From Bacteroidota bacterium (lineage in GTDB: Bacteria; Bacteroidota; Bacteroidia; Flavobacteriales; Schleiferiaceae), in NCBI GenBank assembly GCA_024742495.1, contig JANSYJ010000001.1:639565-703564 (forward strand): a DNA stretch of 64,000 nucleotides. Reading direction: 5' to 3'. Positions within the stretch are counted from its first letter, which is position 1. Each line of letters begins with the position of its first letter. The position numbers and the translations under genes were made by a program. This document shows positions 16,726-25,227 of this stretch, one piece after another. The notes under the pieces are model-generated. The model saw nothing but the letters and a program-made list of their open reading frames with translations, made no database searches and was not told where the DNA came from.

Positions 16726-19413
16726 TTATAGCACCAATACTTTTCGTTTATATATTTGAGCGCCTTTGCGAATGCTCAAGATATATTCGCCCTTGGCTAT
16801 ATCTTTTAAGTAATATTGGCGCTTGGCGCTTTTATCCGACCAGCGATCGCGCCAAATCATCTGTCCTTGAAGATTATAGAGTTCTAAATCCCATATTCCA
16901 CTACCTTCGAAATTTAAGCTAAACTGATTCTGAACGGGATTTGGAAACAGTTCCAGCGTAAGCCCTTCAGCTAGCTTAGGTTTTTCTTCTAGCTCTAGTC
17001 CTCCCGCAAATTGGGCGGTATATACACCCCTACCGTGGGTCGCGGCCATAATGGTGTAGTCGCTTTCCCGCAATTGCAGCATATCTACACGTACATGAGC
17101 TAGTCCAGTATTGGCGGGACTCCAGTTTGGCATTGAGTCCAAGAAATTGCGACTTTCCCAAACGCCAATTTCCGTGGCAAGGATTACATTGTTTTCATCC
17201 CTGGGGTTACGAAGAACCCAGCGAACGGGCATATCCGGTAGGTCGCCTTCTTTGCTCATCCAAGTTAAACCACCATCGGTAGTATGGAAAAGGGATATTA
17301 CTCCATAATTGGAAAAACTTACAATTAGATCTTTTTCGCTTTCACCAACCTCTACACAGGAGATGTTTCCCGCAGGGAAATTCGGACCAGTAATATCGGT
17401 GAGGATTTCGCTTCCAGCTACATCGGCACTGTCCACTCTAAATAGTACACCAGCGCCGCTACCAACCCAAATTGTGGCGGTATCATCAACAAATGGACTA
17501 ACTCGAATATGACTAGGCTGAGCTCTTAATCCCACAATTCGAATAACTTCCTCATTTACCTGCGAAGTAACATCGGTATAGCGGTAAACTTGAAAAGCGC
17601 TTTTACAGGAATAAAGGATATTAAGGTTATCATCGTAATCGGCCGGATTAATAAACCGACCATCACCATTATTGATAAACCTTTGTCCAAAGCTATTCCC
17701 GTAGTTATAGGAACGCCAATAATTGTTGTAAACGTAACTGGTAATCCAAAAATTAGGACTTTTCTGATCGATAAAGCAATAACCGCCATCGCCGCCGGTA
17801 GCCTGATCCGTAAGGCCGAATCCCGCTTGATCGAAACGTTGGGTTCCATTGTCTTGGGTACCAGCCGACATTTCATGGGAGCCAGCAATAGGCGAAATAG
17901 CACCGGCGTAAAACTGCGTGGTATTGTATGCGGCATTATGATGATCAAAATCCGGAGTAGCGCTGCTTAAGTCTGTGGAAATAGCCACTCCGCCATCATT
18001 GCCAAAAAGCGCTTCGGAAGAACTTCCCGGGCGGAAAATAATTTGATGCTGGTCAGCATGTACAAATGGGTATTGGGTGCCGCCATACCACTGACTCATC
18101 TTTTCCCAGCTGGTACCAGTATCTTGGCTGCGATGCAAGTTAATTCCACCCACGTAAAGCGTAGCTTCATCATTAGGATCAACCTGTACAATTAAATCAT
18201 ACCAAGCTTGCCCACGGGTAAAGTCGTTTGCCGAAATACCTGGATCATCATCATCTGGGAAGCTCATATTAGTCCAAGTCGCTCCAGAATCAACGCTACG
18301 AAGCATTCGGAAAATAATGCCATTTTTTTCAATTAGGGCATAAACGAAGGCGGCATTGCTAGGGGCAACGGCAAGGTCAACTCTTTCTCCAGTGGTATTT
18401 CGAACGCGAGTGAAATTTACTCCATCATCACTGTAAAGGATATCGCCTCCTCCGCGAGAACCATTTTCATTTATGGCATTCACCGAGCCTACCCAAATAC
18501 GGTTATCGGGTCCAATCTCAATGTCTCCAATAGCCCAGTTATAGACTCTTCCTGGAACGGTATCCATTACTTGATTAAAGCTCAGCCCGGCATCGGTAGA
18601 GCGGAACAGACCTTCGTGGCTACCCGAAGTAGGGCTAAAGCCCGCGTAGTTAGCATCTCTAACCGCAACGTATAAAACGCCATTTCCATTTTCATCACGA
18701 ACGGCAATATCGCGAACGGCATCAAAATCGGTAGATGCCGCCAACTGCGTCCAGCTGTTACCACCATCGGTAGTTTTCCAAACCCCTTGACCGCGAGTAC
18801 TGGAAAGTGAGCCAATACCTTCACCTGTACCAACATAAAAAACTTGTGGATTGGTTGGGTCAGAGGCAATGCAGCTTACGCCGAGGGTCTGCCAAAAATC
18901 GTCTACTGGGACCCAAGGGTTATTGGCATCGCGAATATTGGTATTATACCATAAACCACCGCTCACTCCACCGGCCCAAACCTTGCTGTGACTTGGATCA
19001 TTAGGATCGTACATTAAAGCTCTTGTTCGGCCGCCAACATCATAGGGTCCTCTTTCTTCCCAAATAAGATTGGGGAGATTGCTGCTGTCGTTGGCTACTT
19101 TAAAGCGAAATTCATTTTGAGCAGCCAGCAATCGTTCACGGGCGGCTACTAATCTTTCAGGAGTTGGGTATCCTAAGGCGGGATCCATGGTCATTAAAAA
19201 ATTCTGCTCTCCAGCTAAGTCTGGACGGTCAGCTTTTGGCATAGCCTCCAGTTCCTCTAAACTTATCGATCGATTAGAAAAGGGATGTTGGGCCAGAAAC
19301 TCGCCATAGGCCTCATGTTTATCTACAGTTTCTTCAGAGAAATACTCCCATCCAAAATACAATGAGGCGGCAAAAACAAGGGCAAACGCCACCCTTCCTT
19401 TAGTTATCTTCAT
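16726..19413 (-). CDS. Secreted BNR/sortilin-like repeat protein with T9SS type A sorting domain
   Basis: A secreted protein of about 895 residues. BNR-type Asp-box repeats occur throughout: TTDGGNSWTQL, STDAGLSFNQV, SVDSGATWTNM, SQDTGTSWEKM and TTDGGLTWMSKEG, consistent with a VPS10/sortilin-like beta-propeller. The last 75 residues (LFPNPVQNQFSL ... GEYILSIRKG) are a type A C-terminal sorting domain for type IX secretion. ATG 19413 (KITKGRVAFALVFAASLYF) gives a clean signal segment and is preferred over ATG 19467. The ligand or substrate is unknown; such proteins often bind or cleave polysaccharide. Confidence 0.9.
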   Translation of the reverse strand: MKITKGRVAFALVFAASLYFGWEYFSEETVDKHEAYGEFLAQHPFSNRSISLEELEAMPKADRPDLAGEQNFLMTMDPALGYPTPERLVAARERLLAAQNEFRFKVANDSSNLPNLIWEERGPYDVGGRTRALMYDPNDPSHSKVWAGGVSGGLWYNTNIRDANNPWVPVDDFWQTLGVSCIASDPTNPQVFYVGTGEGIGSLSSTRGQGVWKTTDGGNSWTQLAASTDFDAVRDIAVRDENGNGVLYVAVRDANYAGFSPTSGSHEGLFRSTDAGLSFNQVMDTVPGRVYNWAIGDIEIGPDNRIWVGSVNAINENGSRGGGDILYSDDGVNFTRVRNTTGERVDLAVAPSNAAFVYALIEKNGIIFRMLRSVDSGATWTNMSFPDDDDPGISANDFTRGQAWYDLIVQVDPNDEATLYVGGINLHRSQDTGTSWEKMSQWYGGTQYPFVHADQHQIIFRPGSSSEALFGNDGGVAISTDLSSATPDFDHHNAAYNTTQFYAGAISPIAGSHEMSAGTQDNGTQRFDQAGFGLTDQATGGDGGYCFIDQKSPNFWITSYVYNNYWRSYNYGNSFGQRFINNGDGRFINPADYDDNLNILYSCKSAFQVYRYTDVTSQVNEEVIRIVGLRAQPSHIRVSPFVDDTATIWVGSGAGVLFRVDSADVAGSEILTDITGPNFPAGNISCVEVGESEKDLIVSFSNYGVISLFHTTDGGLTWMSKEGDLPDMPVRWVLRNPRDENNVILATEIGVWESRNFLDSMPNWSPANTGLAHVRVDMLQLRESDYTIMAATHGRGVYTAQFAGGLELEEKPKLAEGLTLELFPNPVQNQFSLNFEGSGIWDLELYNLQGQMIWRDRWSDKSAKRQYYLKDIAKGEYILSIRKGAQIYKRKVLVL

Positions 19414-19537
19414 TCGGGTGTTTTTAGGTAAAATCGGTAAATGCGAGCGAATGTAATTGAAATTCACTCTACATATAATACGGATTAAGACCTAAAACGT
19501 TTGGATGAAATGGAAAAAGCCGAAATTGAAAAGGCGC

Positions 19538-19888
19538 TTAGGCACTTTTTTGATTGGGTGAATTTGGCTTGGGATTGCTTGATTTTGCGGCAATGTAGAG
19601 TTTGAAATAGGATGGTTCTTCCAAGGCTTTGCTTGTATCTTCAGCTTGTACGTATGGGCTTTTGGATGATAGCTGGGCCGGCTCAAAATCTTGAAAGTAA
19701 AAAGCAGGATCAGTATCTAGAAAATTGACAATTTGCAGAAATCGCTCTAGGCTTAAGCGCGTATTGCCGTTCTCCATTTTTGCATAAGAACTTTGACTAA
19801 TACCTAAATGAGCGGCAATTTCCGATTGCTTTATACGTCGGATTTCACGTATGGCCCGAAATCGACGACATACTTCTTTAGAATCCAT
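19538..19888 (-). CDS. XRE-family helix-turn-helix transcriptional regulator
   Basis: A 116-residue regulator with a Cro/C1-type HTH near residues 8-62: RFRAIREIRRIKQSEIAAHLGISQSSYAKMENGNTRLSLERFL in parts. The C-terminal half (FEPAQLSSKSPYV onward) is polar with no known domain. It stands alone between the T9SS cargo gene and the CLC gene, all on the minus strand. An inverted repeat just upstream (19902-19915) may be its own operator. Such small XRE proteins are common in flavobacteria and the target is unknown. Confidence 0.87.
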   Translation of the reverse strand: MDSKEVCRRFRAIREIRRIKQSEIAAHLGISQSSYAKMENGNTRLSLERFLQIVNFLDTDPAFYFQDFEPAQLSSKSPYVQAEDTSKALEEPSYFKLYIAAKSSNPKPNSPNQKSA

Positions 19889-19901
19889 AAACTTTAATTA
19901 G

Positions 19902-19915
19902 ACTTCAAAGGAAGT
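19902..19915. promoter_or_regulatory. Inverted repeat upstream of the XRE gene, possible auto-operator
   Basis: ACTTC-AAAG-GAAGT with perfect 5-bp arms, 14 bp upstream of the XRE start codon. Short palindromes in this place are typical of autoregulation by Cro/C1-like proteins; this is inference only. Confidence 0.35.
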
Positions 19916-19990
19916 TAAACCCTTCTAGGATTCGTGTAAACTTTATTCGTTTTTCCTTCAAACAAAGCTTACATTTTATTCGGATTTCGA

Positions 19991-21763
19991 CTATCCGAAC
20001 TCCATTAGTTTGCGGCGATATACGGAGAAAAGTTTACTCTTACTCACAAAGCCAATGTATTTGCCATTCTCAACCACGGGCAAGTTCCAAGCTCCAGTAG
20101 ATTGAAACTTTTTCATCACCTCATTCATATTCTCTTCATTGTTGATAAGGGCTGGAGGAATGCTCATGAGCTCAGAAACAAAGGTGTTTTCATAGCGCTC
20201 GTTTTCAAACATAATTCCTCTAAAATCGTCGAGGGTTAGCACCCCCACCAAGGACTCCTCTTCATCCAGCACGGGGAAAAGGTTGCGACGGGATTTACTA
20301 ACCACCTTAACCAGTTCACCCAAATTCATATCTGGGCTAACCTTTTTAAAGTCATTCTCAATCACCTTCTTTAAATTAAGAAGGGTTAAAATAGCTTGAT
20401 CTTTATTGTGGGTAATGAGGTCGCCGCGTTTTGCCAATTGCATATTGTAGATGGAAAAGGGCATAAGATTTCTAGTAATCAAATACGAGATGGTAGAAAC
20501 CGTCATTAGGGGAATAAAAAGATTGTAACCTTCGGTGATTTCGGCAATCATAAAAATCGCGGTAAGCGGGGCGTGCAGCACCCCTGCCATTAAGCCCGCC
20601 ATTCCTACTAAAGCGAAATTGGTGGTGTTGATATCGCTAATGCCAAACTCGATAATGGTGAAGGCAAAAACGAAGCCCAAGGCACAGCCTACAAATAGGG
20701 AAGGAGCGAAAATTCCGCCTACCCCACCGGCGCCAATTGTAAATACCGCCGCGAAAATTTTAAAGAGAACTAAGCCCAGTAATAAGGACATGATAACATA
20801 AGGACCTTCGAAGTTTTGAAAAATCACACTGTCTTTTACCACTGCAGTGAGGTCGCCATTTAGGAGATTATTTATCGTTTCAAAGCCCTCACCATAAAGT
20901 GGTGGAATGAGCCATATGCTTAAGCCTAGAGCCAGACCACCAATTAGCAGCTTTCGCCAGCGACTTTCAATTTTGGTAAAAAACTCATCGAAATAGAAAT
21001 AGATCTTGTTAAAGTAAACCGAAGTAAGGGCGGTAAAAACCCCTAAAAGTGCGTACCAGGGCAGATCATCTATTTTAAAAGGGTCGAGGGAGGTGTGACT
21101 TAAAAGGGTTTGATCACCTCCAATAAAGATGGAGGTAACCGCTCCCGACACGGAAGCTAATAAAAGGGGAACCAGTGAAGCCAGCGTAAGGTCGAGGCTA
21201 AAAATCTCAATGGTAAAAATAATGGCCGCGATGGGCGCATTAAAGATAGAGGCAATAGCACCCGCAGTGGCGCATCCGATCATTAAAATCCGTTGCCGGA
21301 AATTAAGATGCATCATGCGACCCAGGTTACTGCCAATGGCAGAGCCCGTGCTCACAGTGGGGCCTTCCAGTCCAACCGATCCTCCAAAACCCACAGTAAA
21401 AGCGGAGGTAATAATGGAAGCATACGTTTTATAGGGCCTTAAAAAGCCACTTCGCCTTGAAATGGAAAAAAGCGTCGAGGGGATTCCTTCACCCACGGGC
21501 TTTTTAATCCACATTTTTACCAAGAGGGTTAAGCCAATCCCGATAAGGGGAAAGGCGAAATAGTAAAGGCTGAAGTACTCGTTTAAAAAATCGGATTTGA
21601 TAAACTCCTGCAGGTAGTGGGTGCTGTTTTTTAGAACAACAGCCACCAAACCAGAAATAAGGCCCACCAAAACACTCAGAATAAGTACGAACCTATTTTG
21701 AGGGATATTTTTGGCACGCCAAAAAAGAAAACGCCCAAGCAGGCTTTGCGGCTTTTTCGGCAT
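19991..21763 (-). CDS. CLC-family chloride channel/antiporter with two CBS domains
   Basis: A 590-residue CLC protein. The N-terminal 430 residues hold many membrane helices with the CLC signatures VGEGIPSTL, GSVGLEGPTVSTGSAIGSN (with the gating glutamate in GLEGP) and GVGGIFAPSLFVGC. The C-terminal part has two CBS domains (about 455-590; MSIPPALINNEENMNEVMKKF marks the second), which usually bind adenine nucleotides. Whether it is a channel or a Cl-/H+ exchanger is not clear from what can be read. It begins 1 bp after the aspS stop. A small hairpin (TTCGGAT/ATCCGAA) spans its stop codon at 19979-19999. Confidence 0.93.
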   Translation of the reverse strand: MPKKPQSLLGRFLFWRAKNIPQNRFVLILSVLVGLISGLVAVVLKNSTHYLQEFIKSDFLNEYFSLYYFAFPLIGIGLTLLVKMWIKKPVGEGIPSTLFSISRRSGFLRPYKTYASIITSAFTVGFGGSVGLEGPTVSTGSAIGSNLGRMMHLNFRQRILMIGCATAGAIASIFNAPIAAIIFTIEIFSLDLTLASLVPLLLASVSGAVTSIFIGGDQTLLSHTSLDPFKIDDLPWYALLGVFTALTSVYFNKIYFYFDEFFTKIESRWRKLLIGGLALGLSIWLIPPLYGEGFETINNLLNGDLTAVVKDSVIFQNFEGPYVIMSLLLGLVLFKIFAAVFTIGAGGVGGIFAPSLFVGCALGFVFAFTIIEFGISDINTTNFALVGMAGLMAGVLHAPLTAIFMIAEITEGYNLFIPLMTVSTISYLITRNLMPFSIYNMQLAKRGDLITHNKDQAILTLLNLKKVIENDFKKVSPDMNLGELVKVVSKSRRNLFPVLDEEESLVGVLTLDDFRGIMFENERYENTFVSELMSIPPALINNEENMNEVMKKFQSTGAWNLPVVENGKYIGFVSKSKLFSVYRRKLMEFG

Positions 21764-21764
21764 T

Positions 21765-23522
21765 TTAAGCTTCTTGGCTGGGGCTAAGGTCTAGCCCTAG
21801 TTCTTCTAATTGATCGGCACTTACGGCCGAAGGACTGTTGATCATAAGGTCGCGACCGGCATTATTTTTTGGGAAGGCGATAAAATCTCGGATCGTTTCG
21901 GAACCTCCAAGCAGCGCCACTAATCGGTCAAAGCCAAAGGCAATACCACCATGCGGAGGTGCACCATATTCAAAGGCATCCATCAAGAAACCAAATTGAG
22001 CTTTCGCCTCTTCGTCGCTAAATCCGAGCACTTCAAACATGCGACTTTGTACCTCGCGATTGTGAATACGGATGGAGCCTCCGCCAATCTCATTACCATT
22101 TAGTACCAAGTCATAAGCATTGGCTCGTACTTTTCCGGGATCAGAATCCAATAATGCCAGGTCTTCAGGTTTCGGTGATGTAAAGGGGTGATGCATGGCA
22201 TGGAAACGATTGCTTTCTTCATCCCATTCTAAAAGTGGGAAGTCGAGAACCCAGAGTGGCGCATAGTTATCGGCCTTTCTAAAACCTAATTCTTCCGCCA
22301 TATAAAGGCGCAACTCACTCATGGCCTTGCGACAAAGATTTTTTTCTCCCGCCAAAATGAGAATAAGGTCTCCGGGCTTACTTTCTAATTTTTGATGCCA
22401 GTCTACTTGAGCCGCTTCATCAAAAAACTTGTCTACCGAAGATTTATAAGTACCGTCCTCATTATATTTTGAATAGATCAATCCATTCATGCCAATCTGT
22501 GGACGTTTTACCCATTTGGCAAGGGCATCCAATTGCTTGCGGCTATAGGATGCAGCTTGAGGAACTGAAATTGCCAAAACTAGCTCCGCATCATCAAATA
22601 CCTTGAAGCCTTTATGCTGAACCATGGCGTTTATCTCATTCAATTCCATCCCGAATCGAATATCGGGTTTATCGTTTCCAAAGCGACGCATTGCCTCAGC
22701 ATAAGTTATTCTTGGAACTTCTTGAATATCCACTCCTTTAACTTCTTTTAGCAAGTGGCGGATTAAACCTTCAAACTGCTGTAATATGTCTTCTTGCTCC
22801 ACAAAGGCCATTTCGCAGTCGATTTGAGTAAACTCAGGCTGACGGTCGGCTCTTAAATCTTCATCGCGAAAGCAACGCACAATTTGATAATAGCGATCAT
22901 AACCCGAAACCATTAACAATTGCTTAAAGGTTTGTGGCGATTGAGGAAGGGCATAAAACTGCCCAGTATTCATCCGGGAAGGAACCACAAAATCCCTGGC
23001 TCCCTCGGGCGTGGATTTGATAAGGTATGGAGTCTCAATTTCTAAGAAGTCCTCTTGATTTAAAAACCCTCTAACCGCCTGCGCCACTTGATGACGAAGT
23101 TTGATATTGGCTTGTACGGGCTCTCTTCTTAAATCTAGGTAGCGATATTTCATGCGCAACTCTTCACCACCATCGGTATCGTTTTCAATGGTAAAGGGAG
23201 GCGTTTTGGAGGCATTAAGAATTTCAATTTCCGAAACTTTAACCTCAATCTCCCCAGTGGGCATTTGAAGGTTTTTACTTTCTCTTTCCAATACCTCACC
23301 GCTCACACGAATTACAAATTCACGTCCGGTTTTACGTGCTTTTTCAAGTAGTTCCTTGTCCCAGCCATCATTAAATGCAAGCTGAGTTATTCCATAACGA
23401 TCTCTTAAGTCGATGAAAGTCATTCCACCCAAGTTTCGCACACGTTGCACCCAACCGCTTAGCTTAACTTTTTCTGCAATGTTTGAGGCGTTTAAAGCCC
23501 CGCAATTATGAGATCGATACAT
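21765..23522 (-). CDS. aspS: Aspartate--tRNA ligase
   Basis: A bacterial-type class II aspartyl-tRNA synthetase of 585 residues. Visible are the anticodon-binding OB domain ([21 protein letters not shown]), the motif 2 region ([22 protein letters not shown]), the GAD insert, and motif 3 ([13 protein letters not shown]). ATG 23522 ([11 protein letters not shown]) matches the standard family start and lies downstream of a TAGTTTTG promoter; the upstream in-frame ATG at 23543 does not. The CLC gene follows 1 bp after its stop, so the two are probably one transcript. Confidence 0.96.
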   Translation of the reverse strand: MYRSHNCGALNASNIAEKVKLSGWVQRVRNLGGMTFIDLRDRYGITQLAFNDGWDKELLEKARKTGREFVIRVSGEVLERESKNLQMPTGEIEVKVSEIEILNASKTPPFTIENDTDGGEELRMKYRYLDLRREPVQANIKLRHQVAQAVRGFLNQEDFLEIETPYLIKSTPEGARDFVVPSRMNTGQFYALPQSPQTFKQLLMVSGYDRYYQIVRCFRDEDLRADRQPEFTQIDCEMAFVEQEDILQQFEGLIRHLLKEVKGVDIQEVPRITYAEAMRRFGNDKPDIRFGMELNEINAMVQHKGFKVFDDAELVLAISVPQAASYSRKQLDALAKWVKRPQIGMNGLIYSKYNEDGTYKSSVDKFFDEAAQVDWHQKLESKPGDLILILAGEKNLCRKAMSELRLYMAEELGFRKADNYAPLWVLDFPLLEWDEESNRFHAMHHPFTSPKPEDLALLDSDPGKVRANAYDLVLNGNEIGGGSIRIHNREVQSRMFEVLGFSDEEAKAQFGFLMDAFEYGAPPHGGIAFGFDRLVALLGGSETIRDFIAFPKNNAGRDLMINSPSAVSADQLEELGLDLSPSQEA

Positions 23523-23540
23523 TATCTTGAATTTTGGCTG

Positions 23541-23548
23541 CAAAACTA
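23541..23548 (-). promoter_or_regulatory. -7 element TAGTTTTG for aspS (minus strand)
   Basis: Minus-strand match to TAnnTTTG, 18 bp upstream of the aspS ATG at 23522. It overlaps the longer frame start at 23543, which supports the shorter start. Confidence 0.65.
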
Positions 23549-23568
23549 CAATATCGCTGGGGCATGCC

Positions 23569-23576
23569 TATTTTTG
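23569..23576 (+). promoter_or_regulatory. -7 element TATTTTTG for tadA
   Basis: Plus-strand TAnnTTTG match 16 bp upstream of the tadA ATG. With the minus-strand element at 23541-23548 it forms a compact divergent promoter pair in a 70-bp gap. Confidence 0.65.
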
Positions 23577-23592
23577 AAAGCTAAAATCTACT

Positions 23593-24039
23593 ATGATCGA
23601 ACCATTTGATGACAGCTATTTTATGCGCAAGGCCCTAGAGGAGGCCCAACAAGCCTTTGAGGAAGATGAGATTCCGGTTGGTGCGGTAGTCGTGAGCAAT
23701 GGAAAAATTATTGGCAGAGGTCATAATATGACGGAAAGGCTCAATGATGTAACCGCCCATGCGGAAATGCTTGCGATAACGGCCGCGGCCAATTACCTAG
23801 GCGGTAAATATCTTAGAGATTGTACGCTCTATGTTAGCCTGGAGCCTTGCAGCATGTGTGCGGGAGCATTATTCTGGACACAAATCTCCAAAGTTGTTTA
23901 TGGTGCTCCTGATGAAAAGAGGGGCTTTAAAACTTTTGGCAGTCGATTACACCCTAAAACCCAACTTATTGAGGGTGTTTTACGTGATGAAAGCACAAGC
24001 CTATTGCAAGCGTTTTTTCGCTCTAAACGCAAGAAATGA
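23593..24039 (+). CDS. tadA: tRNA-specific adenosine deaminase
   Basis: A 148-residue cytidine-deaminase-fold enzyme. The zinc site is visible as HAEM (TAHAEMLAI) and PCSMCAG, with the opening MRKALEEAQQAFEEDEIPVGAVVV typical of TadA. It converts A34 to inosine in tRNA-Arg. Full length, with its own promoter divergent from aspS, so two tRNA-decoding functions share the gap. Confidence 0.94.
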   Translation: MIEPFDDSYFMRKALEEAQQAFEEDEIPVGAVVVSNGKIIGRGHNMTERLNDVTAHAEMLAITAAANYLGGKYLRDCTLYVSLEPCSMCAGALFWTQISKVVYGAPDEKRGFKTFGSRLHPKTQLIEGVLRDESTSLLQAFFRSKRKK

Positions 24040-24116
24040 TATAGGCTTGATCTGGGCGTAAACTATTGTCTGGATTTTTGCGTATATAGTTTAGATTTAT
24101 TTTAATTTTTTTCCTG

Positions 24117-24599
24117 ATGGTCATCACAAATTTGCAAATTCGAAAATCGCTACAGCTTGCACCCCTAGCTTTATTGGTGCTCGTAATCGTAGATCTTGTC
24201 CTTTATTTTATTCCCGGGTTTTTGGGAGACCTTAAAGTGAATGGCTATTTAACAAGCGCTGTTCTTTTAAGTATAGTTGCTTTTTACGCTTATGTGGGAT
24301 ACCCTATGTTTTCCATGAATTTAAAAAAGGATAAGATAACCTTCAGATCTCATTTAGCCCTAAGCACCCTTTTTGGTAAAAAATTAGTGGTTCCCAGAAG
24401 AAATATTTCGGGTTTACACATGGACTATAGTGGCTTTCGCGATAAGCTAGTGGTTACATATGTGAACCGCTATGGCAAGGAAGTGGAAAAAGCCTTTTCA
24501 ATTAGCATCCTTAGTGATCGCAAAAAGAAAATGCTTCAGCAAGCGGTGAAAGACTTTAACCGTGATCAAACGGCACAAAGCCTCCACCTATTTATTTAA
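24117..24599 (+). CDS. Small membrane protein with two N-terminal helices and a PH-like soluble domain (unknown)
   Basis: A 160-residue protein I do not recognise by name. Two hydrophobic helices (about 13-33 and 44-64, PLALLVLVIVDLVLYFIPG and LTSAVLLSIVAFYAYVGYP) are followed by a soluble domain with alternating beta-like segments (MNLKKDKITFRSHLALS, LVVPRRNISGLHMDYSGF, KLVVTYVNRYGKE). This layout resembles bacterial PH-like proteins, but the match is weak. It is a single gene with its own terminator. Confidence 0.6.
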   Translation: MVITNLQIRKSLQLAPLALLVLVIVDLVLYFIPGFLGDLKVNGYLTSAVLLSIVAFYAYVGYPMFSMNLKKDKITFRSHLALSTLFGKKLVVPRRNISGLHMDYSGFRDKLVVTYVNRYGKEVEKAFSISILSDRKKKMLQQAVKDFNRDQTAQSLHLFI

Positions 24600-24621
24600 T
24601 TGATAGACAATAGCTATATAA

Positions 24622-24651
24622 GGCCCTGAGTGTTCCGCTTAGGGCTTTTTT
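24622..24651 (+). terminator. Terminator of the small membrane protein gene
   Basis: Arms GCCCTGAG / CTTAGGGC (one wobble) with a 7-nt loop and TTTTTT; 23 bp after the stop. Confidence 0.85.
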
Positions 24652-24657
24652 AGTTTG

Positions 24658-24665
24658 TAATTTTG
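24658..24665 (+). promoter_or_regulatory. -7 element TAATTTTG for the bacilliredoxin gene
   Basis: TAnnTTTG match 26 bp upstream of the bacilliredoxin ATG and directly after the preceding terminator. Confidence 0.6.
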
Positions 24666-24691
24666 CCTTTCCTAAATAAAACAATACTAGT

Positions 24692-25102
24692 ATGTATCCA
24701 GAAGATATCGTAGCACCAATGCGCAGTGATCTCACCCAAGTTGGAGTGATTGAAACCCGCACTCCTGAGGAGGTAAATCAAAATATAAAGGCCGAAGGAA
24801 CCACCTTAGTGGTAATTAACTCGGTTTGTGGTTGTGCAGCAGCCAATGCCAGACCAGCGGTTAAAATGGCCTCCGAGCATAGCAAGAAGCCTAGTCGCAT
24901 GATTACTGCCTTTGCCGGAAATGATGTGGAAGCGGTTAAAACTGCCCGTGATCTAATGGCACCATTCCCTCCATCTTCACCAAGCATCGCGCTTTTTAAG
25001 GATGGGAAATTGGTTCATATGATTGAAAGACATCACATTGAAGGCCGTCAAGCAGAAATGATTGCCGCTAACCTTACTGCCGCTTTCGACGAGTTTTGTT
25101 AG
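24692..25102 (+). CDS. BrxA/BrxB-family bacilliredoxin
   Basis: A 136-residue thioredoxin-fold protein of the YphP/YqiW (DUF1094) family. The CGC active-site motif is in INSVCGCAAANARPA (about 46-60). In Bacillus these proteins remove bacillithiol from mixed disulfides. Many Bacteroidota encode the same family and some make bacillithiol; use of that thiol here is inference. It is a single gene with promoter and terminator on each side. Confidence 0.93.
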   Translation: MYPEDIVAPMRSDLTQVGVIETRTPEEVNQNIKAEGTTLVVINSVCGCAAANARPAVKMASEHSKKPSRMITAFAGNDVEAVKTARDLMAPFPPSSPSIALFKDGKLVHMIERHHIEGRQAEMIAANLTAAFDEFC

Positions 25103-25120
25103 TCATTATCCTATTTAATT

Positions 25121-25150
25121 AAAGCCACTCTGAAAAGGGTGGCTTTTTTT
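25121..25150 (+). terminator. Terminator of the bacilliredoxin gene
   Basis: Arms AAAGCCAC / GTGGCTTT with a 10-nt loop and a run of T, 18 bp after the stop codon. Confidence 0.9.
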
Positions 25151-25197
25151 ATTCCTGGGCCGTATTCAGTTTTGAAATTTAATTAGCCCAAAAATGA

Positions 25198-25213
25198 ACA
25201 CCGTCCTAGGTGT
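25198..25213. promoter_or_regulatory. Short palindrome ahead of the RavA-like gene
   Basis: ACACC-GTCCTA-GGTGT, perfect 5-bp arms, 14 bp before the start codon. Position fits a repressor site or a 5' UTR hairpin; no regulator assigned. Confidence 0.3.
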
Positions 25214-25227
25214 AGGGTTTTGATAGT

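Noticed and set aside
17590..17970. 126-codon plus-strand frame inside the T9SS cargo gene
   Set aside because: Antisense shadow of a gene with clear BNR repeats; isoleucine-rich nonsense composition.
19979..19999. Hairpin TTCGGAT/ATCCGAA over the CLC stop codon as terminator
   Set aside because: No T-tract follows on the minus strand; could be chance or an RNA end-protecting structure, too weak to list.
20535..21434. Two plus-strand frames opposite the CLC gene
   Set aside because: Both lie antisense to well-conserved CLC motifs and have proline/lysine-rich shadow composition.
21708..21725. TTTGGCACGCC as a sigma-54 promoter
   Set aside because: The -24 half is good, but no GC lies 10 nt after the GG, and it is within coding sequence of the CLC gene.
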